A stretch of 64,000 nucleotides of DNA, from assembly GCF_000269985.1 (NCBI RefSeq), contig NC_016109.1, positions 8,211,001-8,275,000 of the forward strand, written 5' to 3'. The translations under genes were made by a program, and so were the position numbers. Each line of letters begins with the position of its first letter. The stretch's first letter is position 1. The DNA comes from Kitasatospora setae KM-6054. GTDB taxonomy: Bacteria; Actinomycetota; Actinomycetes; Streptomycetales; Streptomycetaceae. This document shows, piece after piece, positions 16,092 through 25,287 of this stretch. The notes below the pieces were generated by a model, which saw nothing but the letters and a program-made list of their open reading frames with translations, had not been told where the DNA came from and ran no database searches.

Positions 16092-17810
16092 ATGGTGTTC
16101 CACAGCGACTACCCGCCCGTCGCCCCGCTCGACCTGCCGATCCACGAGGCGGTCCTCGGCGGCTGTGCGACGGGCGAGCACGCCGACCGCCCGGCCCTGG
16201 TGGACGGCCTGACCGGGCGCTCCGTCAGCTACCGGGAGCTGGACGCGGGCAGCCGCCGGCTGGCCGCCGGGCTGGCAGCGGCGGGGGTCGCGCAGGGCGA
16301 CGTGGTGGCGCTGCTCTGCCCGAACTCGCTCGCGTACCCGCTGGCCTTCTACGGCACGACCCGCACCGGCGCCACCGTCACCCCCGTCAACCCGCTCGCC
16401 ACCGCCGCCGAACTGGCCGGCCAGCTGCGCGACTCCGGAGCCCGCTGGATCATCACCGCCGCCGCCTTCCTCCCGCTGGTCCGGCAGGCCACCGCCGAGC
16501 ACCCGCCGGCCGGCGTCTTCCTCTGCGACGCGCCGGACGCGCCGAACGCGCCGGACGCACCGGACGAGGGCGAACGCGGGGCGGGCCCCCGCACCCTCGC
16601 CGAGCTGGCCGCCTCCGACGCCCCCGAGCCCGCGCCCCGCCTCGATCCGGCCGCCGACCTGGCCGTGCTGCCGTACTCCAGCGGGACGACCGGCCTGCCC
16701 AAGGGCGTGATGCTCACCCACCGCTCGGTCTCCACCAACCTCGCCCAGGTCGACGCCCTGCTCGGCCCGGCCCCGGGCGAACGGGTGCTGGCCGTGCTGC
16801 CGTTCGCCCACATCTACGGCCTGACCGCGCTGCTCAACCGCCCGCTGCGGGCCCGTTCCACCGTGGTCGTGCTGCCCCGCTTCGACCTGGAGCAGTTCCT
16901 GACCGCGATCCAGCGCCACCGGATCGAGGCGGTGTACGTGGCCCCGCCGATCGCCCTCGCGCTGGCCAAGCACCCGCTGGTGGACCGCTTCGACCTGTCC
17001 TCGATCCGGTACGTGCTCTCCGCCGCCGCCCCGCTGGACGCCGTGCTGGCCGCGGCCTGCGCCCGCCGTCTGGGCCTGCCGCACCTGCTGCAGGGCTACG
17101 GCATGACCGAGCTCTCCCCGGTCACCCACGTCGTCCCGCCCGGTGACCCGCACCCGCCGGTCGGCACGGTCGGCCGCCTCGTTCCCGGCACCGAGCTGCG
17201 GATCCGCGCGCTGGACGCCCCGCCGCGCGACCTCGGCCCCGGAGAGGACGGCGAGCTGCTGTTCCGCGGCCCGCAGGTGATGAACGGCTACTTCGGCCGG
17301 GAGTCCGCGACCGCCGCGACCGTCGACCCGGACGGCTGGCTGCACACCGGCGACGTCGGCCACGTCGACGCCGCCGGCTGGCTGTTCGTCGTCGACCGGG
17401 TCAAGGAGCTGATCAAGTACAAGGGTCACCAGGTCGCTCCGGCCGAGCTGGAGGCCCTGCTGCTCACCCACCCGCGGATCGCCGACGCCGCCGTCATCGG
17501 CGTCACCGACGCCCACGGCGCCGAGTGCCCCAAGGCGTACGTGGTGCCCGCGTTCGGCTGCGACCTGGCCGAGCAGGAGGTGATCGAGTACGTGGCCCGC
17601 CGGGTCGCCCCGTACAAGAAGGTCCGCGAGGTGGAGTTCCTGGAGGCGGTGCCGAAGTCCGCCAGCGGCAAGATCCTCCGCCGGGAACTACGGGACCGCG
17701 CGGCCCGCAGCGCCGCCGCCACCACCGCTGCCACCGCTGCCGCCACCACCACCGCTGCCACCACCACCGTCCCCGCCCGTACCGCTCCCGTCCCCGGCAC
17801 CGCCCCATAG
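16092..17810 (+). CDS. AMP-forming acyl-CoA synthetase/ligase
   Basis: The 572-residue adenylate-forming enzyme resembles 4-coumarate-CoA ligases. It has the P-loop YSSGTTGLPKGVMLTHRS, A5 GYGMTELSP, A7 GWLHTGDVG, A8 VDRVKELIKYKGHQVAPAELE and the catalytic A10 Lys in SASGKILRREL. ATG 16092 follows CGGAGG. The last 35 residues are an Ala/Thr run encoded by ACC/GCC microrepeats and are probably dispensable. It would activate a carboxylic acid to its CoA ester for the catabolic genes upstream. The TetR gene follows 63 bases downstream. Confidence 0.92.
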   Translation: MVFHSDYPPVAPLDLPIHEAVLGGCATGEHADRPALVDGLTGRSVSYRELDAGSRRLAAGLAAAGVAQGDVVALLCPNSLAYPLAFYGTTRTGATVTPVNPLATAAELAGQLRDSGARWIITAAAFLPLVRQATAEHPPAGVFLCDAPDAPNAPDAPDEGERGAGPRTLAELAASDAPEPAPRLDPAADLAVLPYSSGTTGLPKGVMLTHRSVSTNLAQVDALLGPAPGERVLAVLPFAHIYGLTALLNRPLRARSTVVVLPRFDLEQFLTAIQRHRIEAVYVAPPIALALAKHPLVDRFDLSSIRYVLSAAAPLDAVLAAACARRLGLPHLLQGYGMTELSPVTHVVPPGDPHPPVGTVGRLVPGTELRIRALDAPPRDLGPGEDGELLFRGPQVMNGYFGRESATAATVDPDGWLHTGDVGHVDAAGWLFVVDRVKELIKYKGHQVAPAELEALLLTHPRIADAAVIGVTDAHGAECPKAYVVPAFGCDLAEQEVIEYVARRVAPYKKVREVEFLEAVPKSASGKILRRELRDRAARSAAATTAATAAATTTAATTTVPARTAPVPGTAP

Positions 17811-17873
17811 GATTCGGGGCACCGCCATCCGAACAGAACGCGTCCACCCGAACGCGCCCACCAGGAGCCGCCG

Positions 17874-18524
17874 ATGACGACCAGCCCGCCCGCCGCCCGG
17901 GCCCCGCAGCAGGACCGCAGCCGCGCCACCCGGCGGCGGCTGTTGGAGGCGGCGGTCGAGTGTCTGGCCGAGGTCGGCTGGAACGGTTCCACGGTGCTGG
18001 TGGTCGCCGAGCGGGCCGGTGTCACCCGAGGCGCGGCCCAGCACCACTTCCGCACCCGCGAGGACCTGTTCGCCGCCGCCGTCGAGCACGTCGCCGCCGA
18101 GCGGGTGGCCGCCGTGCTGGCCCAGGTCGAGCAGCTGCCGCCGTCCGGCCCGGCCCGCACCGAGGCGGTGGTGGAGATGATCGTCCGGCTCTACACCGGT
18201 CCGCTGTTCCGGGCCGCGCTGCACCTGTGGGTGGCCGCCGCCACCGAGGAGCCGCTGCGCGGCCGGATCGCCGCGCTGGAGAACCACGTCGGCCGGGAGG
18301 CGCACCGGGCCGCCGTCGAGTGCCTGGGCGCGGACGAGTCCGCGGCCGGCGTCCGGGAGACCGTCCAGGCCACCCTGGACCTGGCCCGCGGCCTCGGTCT
18401 GGCCAACCTGCTCACCGACGACGGACCGCGCCGGGCCGGTGTCGTGCGCCAGTGGTCCAGGCTGCTGGACGCCGCGCTGGCGGGCGGCGAGGAGGGGGCC
18501 GGACGGTCACGGACCGGCAGTTGA
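17874..18524 (+). CDS. TetR-family transcriptional regulator
   Basis: The 216-residue regulator has an N-terminal HTH (RATRRRLLEAAVECLAEVGW, then GVTRGAAQHHFRTREDLFAAAV) and a helical C-terminal domain. It follows the acyl-CoA ligase in the same direction, and such pairs commonly control fatty/acyl-CoA catabolism. The palindrome at 5681 is a candidate target. The effector may be an acyl-CoA, by context only. Confidence 0.9.
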   Translation: MTTSPPAARAPQQDRSRATRRRLLEAAVECLAEVGWNGSTVLVVAERAGVTRGAAQHHFRTREDLFAAAVEHVAAERVAAVLAQVEQLPPSGPARTEAVVEMIVRLYTGPLFRAALHLWVAAATEEPLRGRIAALENHVGREAHRAAVECLGADESAAGVRETVQATLDLARGLGLANLLTDDGPRRAGVVRQWSRLLDAALAGGEEGAGRSRTGS

Positions 18525-18684
18525 GGTGCACAGTCTTGCCCGAACCGGTCCGAATCGAGCAGACTCGCCTTCTTCGGCCCGACCGCCCGCACGACCACCA
18601 GTCGCCAGCGTGCGACGGGCCGTGCAGTCTGGTGGAAGCCGGAACGACCGGCGGAACCGGGGAAGGTACCGGGCAGGTGGCCAA

Positions 18685-21147
18685 CTGAGCACGCACGGGT
18701 TCGAACAGACGCCCGGCCGCGACGCGGCGGGTGCCGCTTCCGCGCGCCTGGCCGGGCACCGCCTGGTCCCGCTGGCCACCGCGCTGGTCGATCAGGACGC
18801 CCGGATCCTGCACTGGAGCCAGGAGGCCGAGGCGCTCACCGGCTGGCCCGCCGGGCAGGCGATCGGCGCCCACCCGATCCGGCTGCTGCTCCCCGAGGAG
18901 GACCGGGCCGCCGCCGACGCCTGGTTCGCCCGGCTGGTGGCCGGGCACGGCTGGTCCGGCACCCACCCGGTGCGCCGCCGCGACGGCTCCACCGTCGAGC
19001 TGGAGTTCCACACCTACCCGATCGCCGGCCCCGACGGCCGCACCCTGCTGCTGGCCACCGCCTCCGACACCGACGTGCTGCACGAGGTCGAGTCCGACCT
19101 GGCGATCCTGGACGGCTTCTTCGACCAGTCGCCGATCGGCCTGGCCGTCTACGACACCGACCTGCGCTTCGTCCGGCTGAACGAGGCGCTGGCCCGGATC
19201 AACGGCCTCAGCGTCGAGGAGCACCTGGGCCGGCGGATCTCCAGCCTGCTGCCCGGCATCAACGCCGCCGAGATCGAGAACGTGATGCGCCAGGTGCTCG
19301 CCACCGGCAAGCCGGTGGTCGACGCCCGCTCGCACGGCCGGGTCCCCGGCGACCCGCGCCGCGACCGGGCCTGGTCGGCCTCGTACTTCCGGCTGGAGGA
19401 CTCCACCGGCAAGGTGCTCGGCGTCTCCTCCTCGATCATCGACGTCACCGAGCGCTTCCGGGCCGAGGCCCGCGCCTCCCGCGCCCAGGAGCGGCTCACC
19501 CTGCTCGCCGCGGCCGGCGCCCGGATCGGCACCACCCTCGACCTCAAGCGCACCGCCGAGGAGATGGTCGAGGCGATCATCCCGAAGTTCGCCGACTTCG
19601 CCACCGTCGACCTGCTGGAGCCGGTGCTGCGCGGCGAGGAGCCCGCCCCGATCCAGCCCGGCCGACCGGTCCAGGTCCGCGCCGTCGCGGTCGGCGAGGC
19701 GTACGGCTCCGGGCTGACCACCGTCTCCGACACCGTCGGCGAGACCACCGAGTACGGCCCGCACCGGGTCTACACCCAGTGCCTGCGCAGCGGCCGCCCG
19801 CTGCTCAAGCCGCACGTCGACGAGGAGGTGCTGCGCGGCCTCGTCCCCGACCCCGACCGGGTCGCCTCCGGCGTCGCCGCCGGCATCCACTCGTACCTGC
19901 TGGTGCCGCTGATCGCCCGCGGCATGGTGCTCGGCGGCGCCGAGTTCGTCCGCACCCGCAACCCCGAGCCGTTCGGCGCCGCCGACGTCGCGCTCGCCGA
20001 GGAACTCGTCGCCCGCACCGCGCTGGCCATCGACAACGCCCGGCTCTACCGGCGCGAGCGGGAGACCGCCCTCACCCTGCAGCGCAGCCTGCTGCCGCAG
20101 GAGATCCACCGCACCCTGGGCCTGGAGATCGCCCACCGCTACCTGCCCTCCAGCGTGGTCAGCGAGGTCGGCGGCGACTGGTTCGACGTCGTCCCGCTCT
20201 CCTGCGGACGGGTCGCCCTGGTGGTCGGCGACGTGATGGGCCACGGCATCCGGGCCGCCGCCACGATGGGCCAACTGCGCACCGTCGCCCGCACCCTGGC
20301 CACCCTCGACCTGCCGCCCGAGCAGGTCCTCGGCCGGCTCGACGAGACCGCCTCGGCGATCGGCGAGGGCCAGTTCGCGACCTGCGTGTGCGCCGTCTAC
20401 GACCCGGTCGACCGCAGCGTGGTGGTCTGCTCGGCCGGCCACCTGCCGCCGGTCCGGGTCGACCCCGACGGCACCGCGCACGTCGTCGACCTGCCCTCCG
20501 GCGTCCCGCTCGGCGTCGGCGGCGGCACCTTCGAGTCGATCGAGTTCACCCTGCCGCCCGGCGCCACCTTCGCCCTCTACACCGACGGCCTGGTCGAACG
20601 CCGCGGCCGCGACCTCGACGAGGGCATCGGCCTGCTCGCCCGCACCCTCGCCATCCCCGGCCGCACCCTGGAGGAGAGCTGCGACGCCGCGCTCTCCACC
20701 CTGGTCACCGACGGCACCGAGGACGACATCGCCATGATCATGGCCCGCGTCCTGCCCGTCCCCGCCGACCGGATCGCCACCCTGCTGCTGCCCAGCGAGG
20801 GCCCGCTGCCCGCCCGCGCCCGCCGCTTCACCCGCGCCACCCTGGACGCCTGGGGCCTGTCCGCGCTCACCGACTACGCCGAACTCGTGGTCAGCGAACT
20901 CGTCACCAACGCCCTGCTGCACGCCGACGCCCCGCGCCGACTGCGGATCTTCCGCGACCGCACCCTCACCCTGGAGGTCTCCGACGTCGGCGGCCAGCCG
21001 CCCCGGCTGCGCAGCTCCGCCGAGGAGGACGAGGGCGGCCGCGGCATCCACCTGGTCAGCGAGCTCGCCCACCGCTGGGGCAGCCGCCCCACCCGGCACG
21101 GCAAGGTGGTCTGGGCGGAGATCGAGCTCCCGTACCGGCCGGGCTGA
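18685..21147 (+). CDS. PAS-GAF-SpoIIE (PP2C) phosphatase with C-terminal ATPase domain
   Basis: A multidomain signalling protein of about 820 residues. It has two PAS domains (about 15-120 and 130-260; LVDQDARILHWSQEAEALTG and GLAVYDTDLRFVRLNEALA) and a GAF domain (about 275-460). A PP2C/SpoIIE domain with GGDWFDV and DVMGHGIRAAATMGQLR follows (about 490-690), then an anti-sigma-factor-type HATPase domain with ELVTNALLHA and GGRGIHLV (about 700-815). This architecture controls sigma factors through anti-sigma antagonists. The start is unclear: no ATG is in frame. A CTG at 18685 has AGGTGG five bases upstream; in-frame GTGs at 18622 and 18610 are alternatives. Confidence 0.9.
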   Translation: MSTHGFEQTPGRDAAGAASARLAGHRLVPLATALVDQDARILHWSQEAEALTGWPAGQAIGAHPIRLLLPEEDRAAADAWFARLVAGHGWSGTHPVRRRDGSTVELEFHTYPIAGPDGRTLLLATASDTDVLHEVESDLAILDGFFDQSPIGLAVYDTDLRFVRLNEALARINGLSVEEHLGRRISSLLPGINAAEIENVMRQVLATGKPVVDARSHGRVPGDPRRDRAWSASYFRLEDSTGKVLGVSSSIIDVTERFRAEARASRAQERLTLLAAAGARIGTTLDLKRTAEEMVEAIIPKFADFATVDLLEPVLRGEEPAPIQPGRPVQVRAVAVGEAYGSGLTTVSDTVGETTEYGPHRVYTQCLRSGRPLLKPHVDEEVLRGLVPDPDRVASGVAAGIHSYLLVPLIARGMVLGGAEFVRTRNPEPFGAADVALAEELVARTALAIDNARLYRRERETALTLQRSLLPQEIHRTLGLEIAHRYLPSSVVSEVGGDWFDVVPLSCGRVALVVGDVMGHGIRAAATMGQLRTVARTLATLDLPPEQVLGRLDETASAIGEGQFATCVCAVYDPVDRSVVVCSAGHLPPVRVDPDGTAHVVDLPSGVPLGVGGGTFESIEFTLPPGATFALYTDGLVERRGRDLDEGIGLLARTLAIPGRTLEESCDAALSTLVTDGTEDDIAMIMARVLPVPADRIATLLLPSEGPLPARARRFTRATLDAWGLSALTDYAELVVSELVTNALLHADAPRRLRIFRDRTLTLEVSDVGGQPPRLRSSAEEDEGGRGIHLVSELAHRWGSRPTRHGKVVWAEIELPYRPG

Positions 21148-21240
21148 CGGACCGACACCCGCCCGGGCGCGACGGCTCGCCCGGGCGGCGGAACTGGCGG
21201 ACAGTCGGAGCACGCCCCGCCGTCGACCGAAAGGCCCCCC

Positions 21241-21780
21241 GTGCCCGTCCGTCTGCTCGCCGCCGGCCTGCTCGCCCTCACCACCGCCGCGGCCGCCCTC
21301 GCCCCGGCCCCGTCCGCCGCGCCGGCCCCGCTCGCCGAGAGCCCGTCCCCCTCCGCGGAGCCCTCGCCGTCCGCTGAACCCTCGCCGACGCCCTCGCCCT
21401 CGCCCTCGCCTTCGCCATCCGCCGAGCCGGCCCGGACCGCCATCGCGATCACCGGGGCCGCGATCGACCCGAGGATGCCCGGCCGGGTCCGGGTGGTCCT
21501 CGCCTACACCTGCGCGCCGAGCGACCAGCCGCGCTCGCTGAACACCTCGGTCGAGCAGCCCGACCCCGACGACCCCGCCACCATCGCGTTCGGCTCGACC
21601 CGTACCGCCCCCTCGCAGGTGGTCTGCGACGGCACCGAACAGCGGCAGGCCGTCACCGTCCAGTCCAAGACCAGCAACTGGCTGCCCGGCCCCGACTCCG
21701 TGGTCGTCACCACCCTCACCGACCTCGGCGCCGTCCCGCCCGCCGCCGCCGACGCCCGCCGGATCCCGCTCGGCCCCTGA
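21241..21780 (+). CDS. Secreted Pro/Ser-rich protein
   Basis: GTG start. Residues 1-25 form a signal peptide (LLAAGLLALTTAAAALAPAPSAA). A Ser/Pro/Glu/Ala linker of near-repeats (SPSAEPSPSAEPSPTPSPSP) runs to about residue 62, followed by a globular domain of about 110 residues with two Cys (TCAPSD and VVCDGTEQ) that could form a disulfide. I do not recognise the domain. It is likely exported and possibly wall-associated. Confidence 0.7.
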   Translation: MPVRLLAAGLLALTTAAAALAPAPSAAPAPLAESPSPSAEPSPSAEPSPTPSPSPSPSPSAEPARTAIAITGAAIDPRMPGRVRVVLAYTCAPSDQPRSLNTSVEQPDPDDPATIAFGSTRTAPSQVVCDGTEQRQAVTVQSKTSNWLPGPDSVVVTTLTDLGAVPPAAADARRIPLGP

Positions 21781-21871
21781 CCCCGCGTCAGCCGCCCGGC
21801 CCCGGCGCGCCGCCCGCCGCCCGCCGCCGACGCCTCCGAGACTGGACGCCGGACGGAAGGGAACCCCCGCG

Positions 21872-23278
21872 ATGGCCACCCAGCCCAGCACGACGACCGA
21901 CGCCCCGAGCCCGGAGGCGCACCGCTGGCGGGCCCTCGCGGTGTGCCTGGTCGCCGGGTTCATGACCCTGCTCGACGTGTCGATCGTCAACGTCGCCCTG
22001 CCGTCCGTCCGCGACGGCCTGCACATGTCCGAGGCCGGGCTGCAGTGGGTGCTCTCCGGCTACTCGCTGGCCTTCGGCCTGGTCCTGGTCCCGGCCGGAC
22101 GGCTCGGCGACGCGATCGGCCGCCGCCCGGTCTTCCTCGCCGGCCTCGCCCTGTTCACCGCCACCAGCGCGCTGGCCGGCGCCGCCCGGGGCGAGAGCTG
22201 GCTGGTCGTCGCCCGACTGCTCCAGGGCATGGCCGGCGGACTCCTCGTCCCCCAGGTCTCCGGCTTCATCCAGCAGCTCTTCCGCGGCGAGGAACGGGCC
22301 CGCGCGTTCGGCCTGCTCGGCACCACCATCGGCTTCTCCACCGCCGTCGGCCCGCTGCTCGGCGGCCTGCTGATCGCCGCGTTCGGCACCGCCGAGGGCT
22401 GGCGCTGGGTGTTCTACGTCAACCTCCCGATCGGCGTCGCCGCCCTCCCGTTCGCCCACCGGCTGCTCCCCGCGCCCACCCCCGCCACCTGCGCCCGCCG
22501 CGACTTCGACCCGGTCGGCGTGCTGCTGCTCGGCACCGGCACCGTCCTGCTGCTGCTCCCGCTCGTCCAGACCCAGTGGCACGACGCCCGCAAGTGGCTG
22601 CTGCCGGCCTGCGCCGCGCTCGTCCTGGGCGCCTTCGTGTGGTGGGAGCGCCGGTACGCCCGGCGGCGCGAACCGCTGGTCCACCCGGGGCTGTTCGACA
22701 CCCGCTCCTTCACCTGCGGCGCGCTGGTCTCGCTGCTCTACTTCGCCGGGTTCACCGCGGTCTTCTTCGTCTTCACCCTCTACCTGCAGTCCGGCCGCCA
22801 CTACACCGCCCTGCAGGCCGGCCTCGCCATCACCCCCTTCGCCCTCGCCTCCGCGGTCGCCTCCACCGTCGGCGGACGCCTCGTCACCCGGTACGGCCGC
22901 CGGCTGATCGCCGCCGGCCTCACCACCGTCGCCGTCGGCCTCGCCCTCGCCGCCCTCGCCGTCCACCTCTTCGACGGCCCCGAGGTCGGCTGGGCCACCG
23001 CCCTCCCGCTGCTGCTGGCCGGCCTCGGCAGCGGCCTGGTGGTCTCCCCGAACCAGGCCCTCACCCTCCAGGACGTCCCCGTCACCCGGGCCGGCTCGGC
23101 CGGCGGCGTCCTGCAGACCGCCCAGCGGATCGGCTCCGCCGCCGGCATCGCCACCGTCGGAGCCACCTTCTTCTCCCACCTCGGCACCCCCGCGGACTAC
23201 CCCGCCGCCTTCCAGCTCAGCCTCGCCGTCGTCCTCGGCTTCGTCCTGCTCGCCCTCGCCGCGGCCACCCGCCACTGA
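21872..23278 (+). CDS. MFS transporter, DHA2 (EmrB/QacA) drug-export family
   Basis: The 468-residue protein has about 14 hydrophobic helices. It starts MATQPS after a GGAAGGGAA ribosome-binding site and has the helix-1 motif FMTLLDVSIVNVALPSV characteristic of DHA2 proton antiporters, plus motif A GRLGDAIGRRPVF. It likely exports a drug-like compound or metabolite across the membrane. It is convergent with the FAD monooxygenase of the pigment locus, with a hairpin between them, so it is probably not part of that operon. Confidence 0.9.
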   Translation: MATQPSTTTDAPSPEAHRWRALAVCLVAGFMTLLDVSIVNVALPSVRDGLHMSEAGLQWVLSGYSLAFGLVLVPAGRLGDAIGRRPVFLAGLALFTATSALAGAARGESWLVVARLLQGMAGGLLVPQVSGFIQQLFRGEERARAFGLLGTTIGFSTAVGPLLGGLLIAAFGTAEGWRWVFYVNLPIGVAALPFAHRLLPAPTPATCARRDFDPVGVLLLGTGTVLLLLPLVQTQWHDARKWLLPACAALVLGAFVWWERRYARRREPLVHPGLFDTRSFTCGALVSLLYFAGFTAVFFVFTLYLQSGRHYTALQAGLAITPFALASAVASTVGGRLVTRYGRRLIAAGLTTVAVGLALAALAVHLFDGPEVGWATALPLLLAGLGSGLVVSPNQALTLQDVPVTRAGSAGGVLQTAQRIGSAAGIATVGATFFSHLGTPADYPAAFQLSLAVVLGFVLLALAAATRH

Positions 23279-23306
23279 GCGGGCCCCTCCCCGGGCCGGG
23301 GCCCGC
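23279..23306. terminator. Bidirectional hairpin terminator
   Basis: GCGGGCCCC (23279-23287) pairs perfectly with GGGGCCCGC (23298-23306) around a 10-base loop, starting at the first base after the MFS stop codon and before the convergent monooxygenase stop. Confidence 0.75.
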
Positions 23307-23367
23307 GCGGCCGGACGACGGGGCCCACCGGCACGCCCGCGCGGCCCCGCCCCCACGCGGCCCCGCG

Positions 23368-25026
23368 CTACAGGCCCGCCACCCCCCGGACGGCCACCCG
23401 CAGGGCCGCCGCCGGGTCGCCGACCGGGCTGCTCGCGCGCCAGCCGACGAACCCGTCCGGGCGGACGAGCACCGCGCCGCCCTCGCGCAGCCCGTAGACC
23501 GCGGGCCAGCCGACGGGGCCGGCCGGGCCGCGGCCGGCCGGGGGCTCGGGGACGGGCTCGGCGAGGTAGTCGCCGCCCTCGCCGAGCAGCAGGCAGCGGA
23601 TCGGGACGCCGGTCTCCCCGGTCACCGCCCGGGCCGCCTCCGCCCACCGCCCGCCGCCCGCCGCGGGCGCGAGCAGCACCGGCTCGCGCTCGAACAGGTC
23701 GAGGGTGGAGACCCGTTCGCCGTCGGCGCCGCGCAGCCACAGGTGCGGGGCCCGGGTGCCGACCTCGCCGGTCGCGGCGAAGCGTTCGGGGACGACCCCG
23801 GCGGTGGCGTCCGCGCCGACCAGCGCGCCCTCGGGGTAGCGGTAGCCGAGCGCCACCGCGAGGACGTCGGTGCGCGGCCCGCCGACCGGCGCCGCGTCGA
23901 AGCCCGGGTGCCGGTGCTCCACCGAGCGGGCCGCCGCCCGGGCCGCGGTCTGCACGGCGACCGGCCGCCGCTCGGCCTGGTACGACTCCAGCAGGCGCGG
24001 GCCGCCCCAGCCGCCGAGCACGGCGGCCAGCTTCCAGGCCAGGTTGTGCGCGTCCTGGATGCCGGTGTTGGAGCCGAACGCCCCGGTGGGGGGCATCTCG
24101 TGGGCGGCGTCGCCGCACAGGAAGACCCGGCCCTCGGCGTACCGGTCGGCGACCCGTTCGGCGGCGTGCCAGGGCGCCCGGCCGGTGATCTCCACGTCCA
24201 GGTCGGGGACCCCGGCCGCGGCCCGGATGTGGGCCGCGCACCTGGCGTCGGTGAAGTCCTCGACGGCCTCGCCGCGCTCGGGGTGCCAGGGCAGGTGGAA
24301 CACCCACTGCTCGCGGTTGTCGACGGGCAGCAGCGCGCCCGCGCCGGCCGGGTCGGTCAGGTAGCAGGCGATGAACAGCCGGTCGCCGACCACCTCGGCG
24401 AGCCGCTTGGCCCGGAAGGTGACGGACACGTTGTGGAACAGGTCGCCGCGCCCGGACCGCCCGATGCCCAGCCGCTCCCGGACCGGGCTGCGCGGCCCGT
24501 CCGCCGCGACCAGGTAGTCCGCCCGCACCTCGCTCTCCTCACCGGTGGCCCGGTCCCGCAGCCGGGCCGTCACCCCGTCGGCGTCCTGGACGAAGGACAG
24601 CAGCTCGGTGTTGAAGCGGACGTCGCCGCGCCCGGCGGCGTGCCGCAGCAGCACCGGTTCGAGGTCGTTCTGGCTGCACAGGCACCACCCGGACGGGCTG
24701 AACCTGGCCAGCCCGCCGCCCGGGTCGATCTCCCGGAACAGCCACTCCTGCTCGCCGCCGGAGAGCGTCTCGGCCTGCAGGATGCCGTGGTTGCCGGCCA
24801 GCACCGACGCGGCGGCCCGGACGTCCTCCTCCACCCCGGCGACCCGGAACAGCTCCATGGTGCGGAGGTTGTTGCCGCGCCCGCGCGGGTGCCGGGAGGT
24901 CTCGGCGTGCCGCTCCACCAACAGGTGCGGGACGCCGAGCCGGCCCAGGAAGAGCGAGGCCGACAGTCCGACCAGCGAACCGCCCGCGATCAGGACCGGC
25001 ACCCGGTCCGCCATCTGTGTGTTCAT
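23368..25026 (-). CDS. FAD-dependent aromatic polyketide monooxygenase (WhiE ORFVIII-like)
   Basis: This 552-residue class A flavoprotein hydroxylase has the Rossmann GxGxxG-type start VLIAGGSLVGLSASLFLGRLG, the DG motif LVAADGPRSPVRE and the GD motif VFLCGDAAHEMPPTGAFGSNTGIQDAHNL. A C-terminal thioredoxin-like domain ends in a ...PDGFVGWR segment, as in TcmG/WhiE-VIII-type enzymes. It is divergent from the polyketide synthase operon, exactly as the hydroxylase is in whiE spore-pigment clusters, and probably hydroxylates the aromatic polyketide. ATG 25026. Confidence 0.9.
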   Translation of the reverse strand: MNTQMADRVPVLIAGGSLVGLSASLFLGRLGVPHLLVERHAETSRHPRGRGNNLRTMELFRVAGVEEDVRAAASVLAGNHGILQAETLSGGEQEWLFREIDPGGGLARFSPSGWCLCSQNDLEPVLLRHAAGRGDVRFNTELLSFVQDADGVTARLRDRATGEESEVRADYLVAADGPRSPVRERLGIGRSGRGDLFHNVSVTFRAKRLAEVVGDRLFIACYLTDPAGAGALLPVDNREQWVFHLPWHPERGEAVEDFTDARCAAHIRAAAGVPDLDVEITGRAPWHAAERVADRYAEGRVFLCGDAAHEMPPTGAFGSNTGIQDAHNLAWKLAAVLGGWGGPRLLESYQAERRPVAVQTAARAAARSVEHRHPGFDAAPVGGPRTDVLAVALGYRYPEGALVGADATAGVVPERFAATGEVGTRAPHLWLRGADGERVSTLDLFEREPVLLAPAAGGGRWAEAARAVTGETGVPIRCLLLGEGGDYLAEPVPEPPAGRGPAGPVGWPAVYGLREGGAVLVRPDGFVGWRASSPVGDPAAALRVAVRGVAGL

Positions 25027-25102
25027 CAGCTCTGCTCCATTCGTGCGGGGCGCGGGTCGCGCCAGACCCGACATCCATCCCCCGTCGCGGACGGGCACGC
25101 AG

Positions 25103-25115
25103 GGTGCTTCGCCCG
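25103..25115 (-). promoter_or_regulatory. 13-bp shared element, copy facing the monooxygenase
   Basis: Read on the minus strand this is CGGGCGAAGCACC, 77 bases before the monooxygenase ATG. The identical 13-mer occurs at 25238 on the plus strand, before the divergent operon. Same orientation relative to transcription on both sides suggests a shared promoter or activator site (inference). Confidence 0.5.
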
Positions 25116-25222
25116 GATGGCCGCGAACTCTCGCGCGGCCCCCGCCGCGCGCTGACGATCGAGGGCGAACCGGGCCCCACCCGCCGACCGCCCCGGCCGG
25201 CGGCGGCCCGCACCCCGCGGCG

Positions 25223-25238
25223 GCGAAGGGCCCTTCGC
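25223..25238. promoter_or_regulatory. 16-bp perfect palindrome in PKS promoter region
   Basis: GCGAAGGGCCCTTCGC is self-complementary. It abuts the 13-mer at 25238 and lies about 50 bases before the first polyketide gene, so it is a candidate repressor or activator operator. Confidence 0.45.
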
Positions 25239-25250
25239 GGGCGAAGCACC
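25238..25250 (+). promoter_or_regulatory. 13-bp shared element, copy facing the PKS operon
   Basis: CGGGCGAAGCACC, 37 bases before the ATG at 25288. It is an exact inverted copy of 25103-25115. At this distance it overlaps the expected promoter. Confidence 0.5.
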
Positions 25251-25287
25251 GACCGCGCACCGCGAACCGACGACAGGACCCGCCACC

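Noticed and set aside
18412..22026. 1204-residue minus-strand frame opposite the SpoIIE phosphatase
   Set aside because: It is an open frame created by high GC; Gly/Ala/Gln-rich with no motifs, and the opposite strand encodes clear domains.
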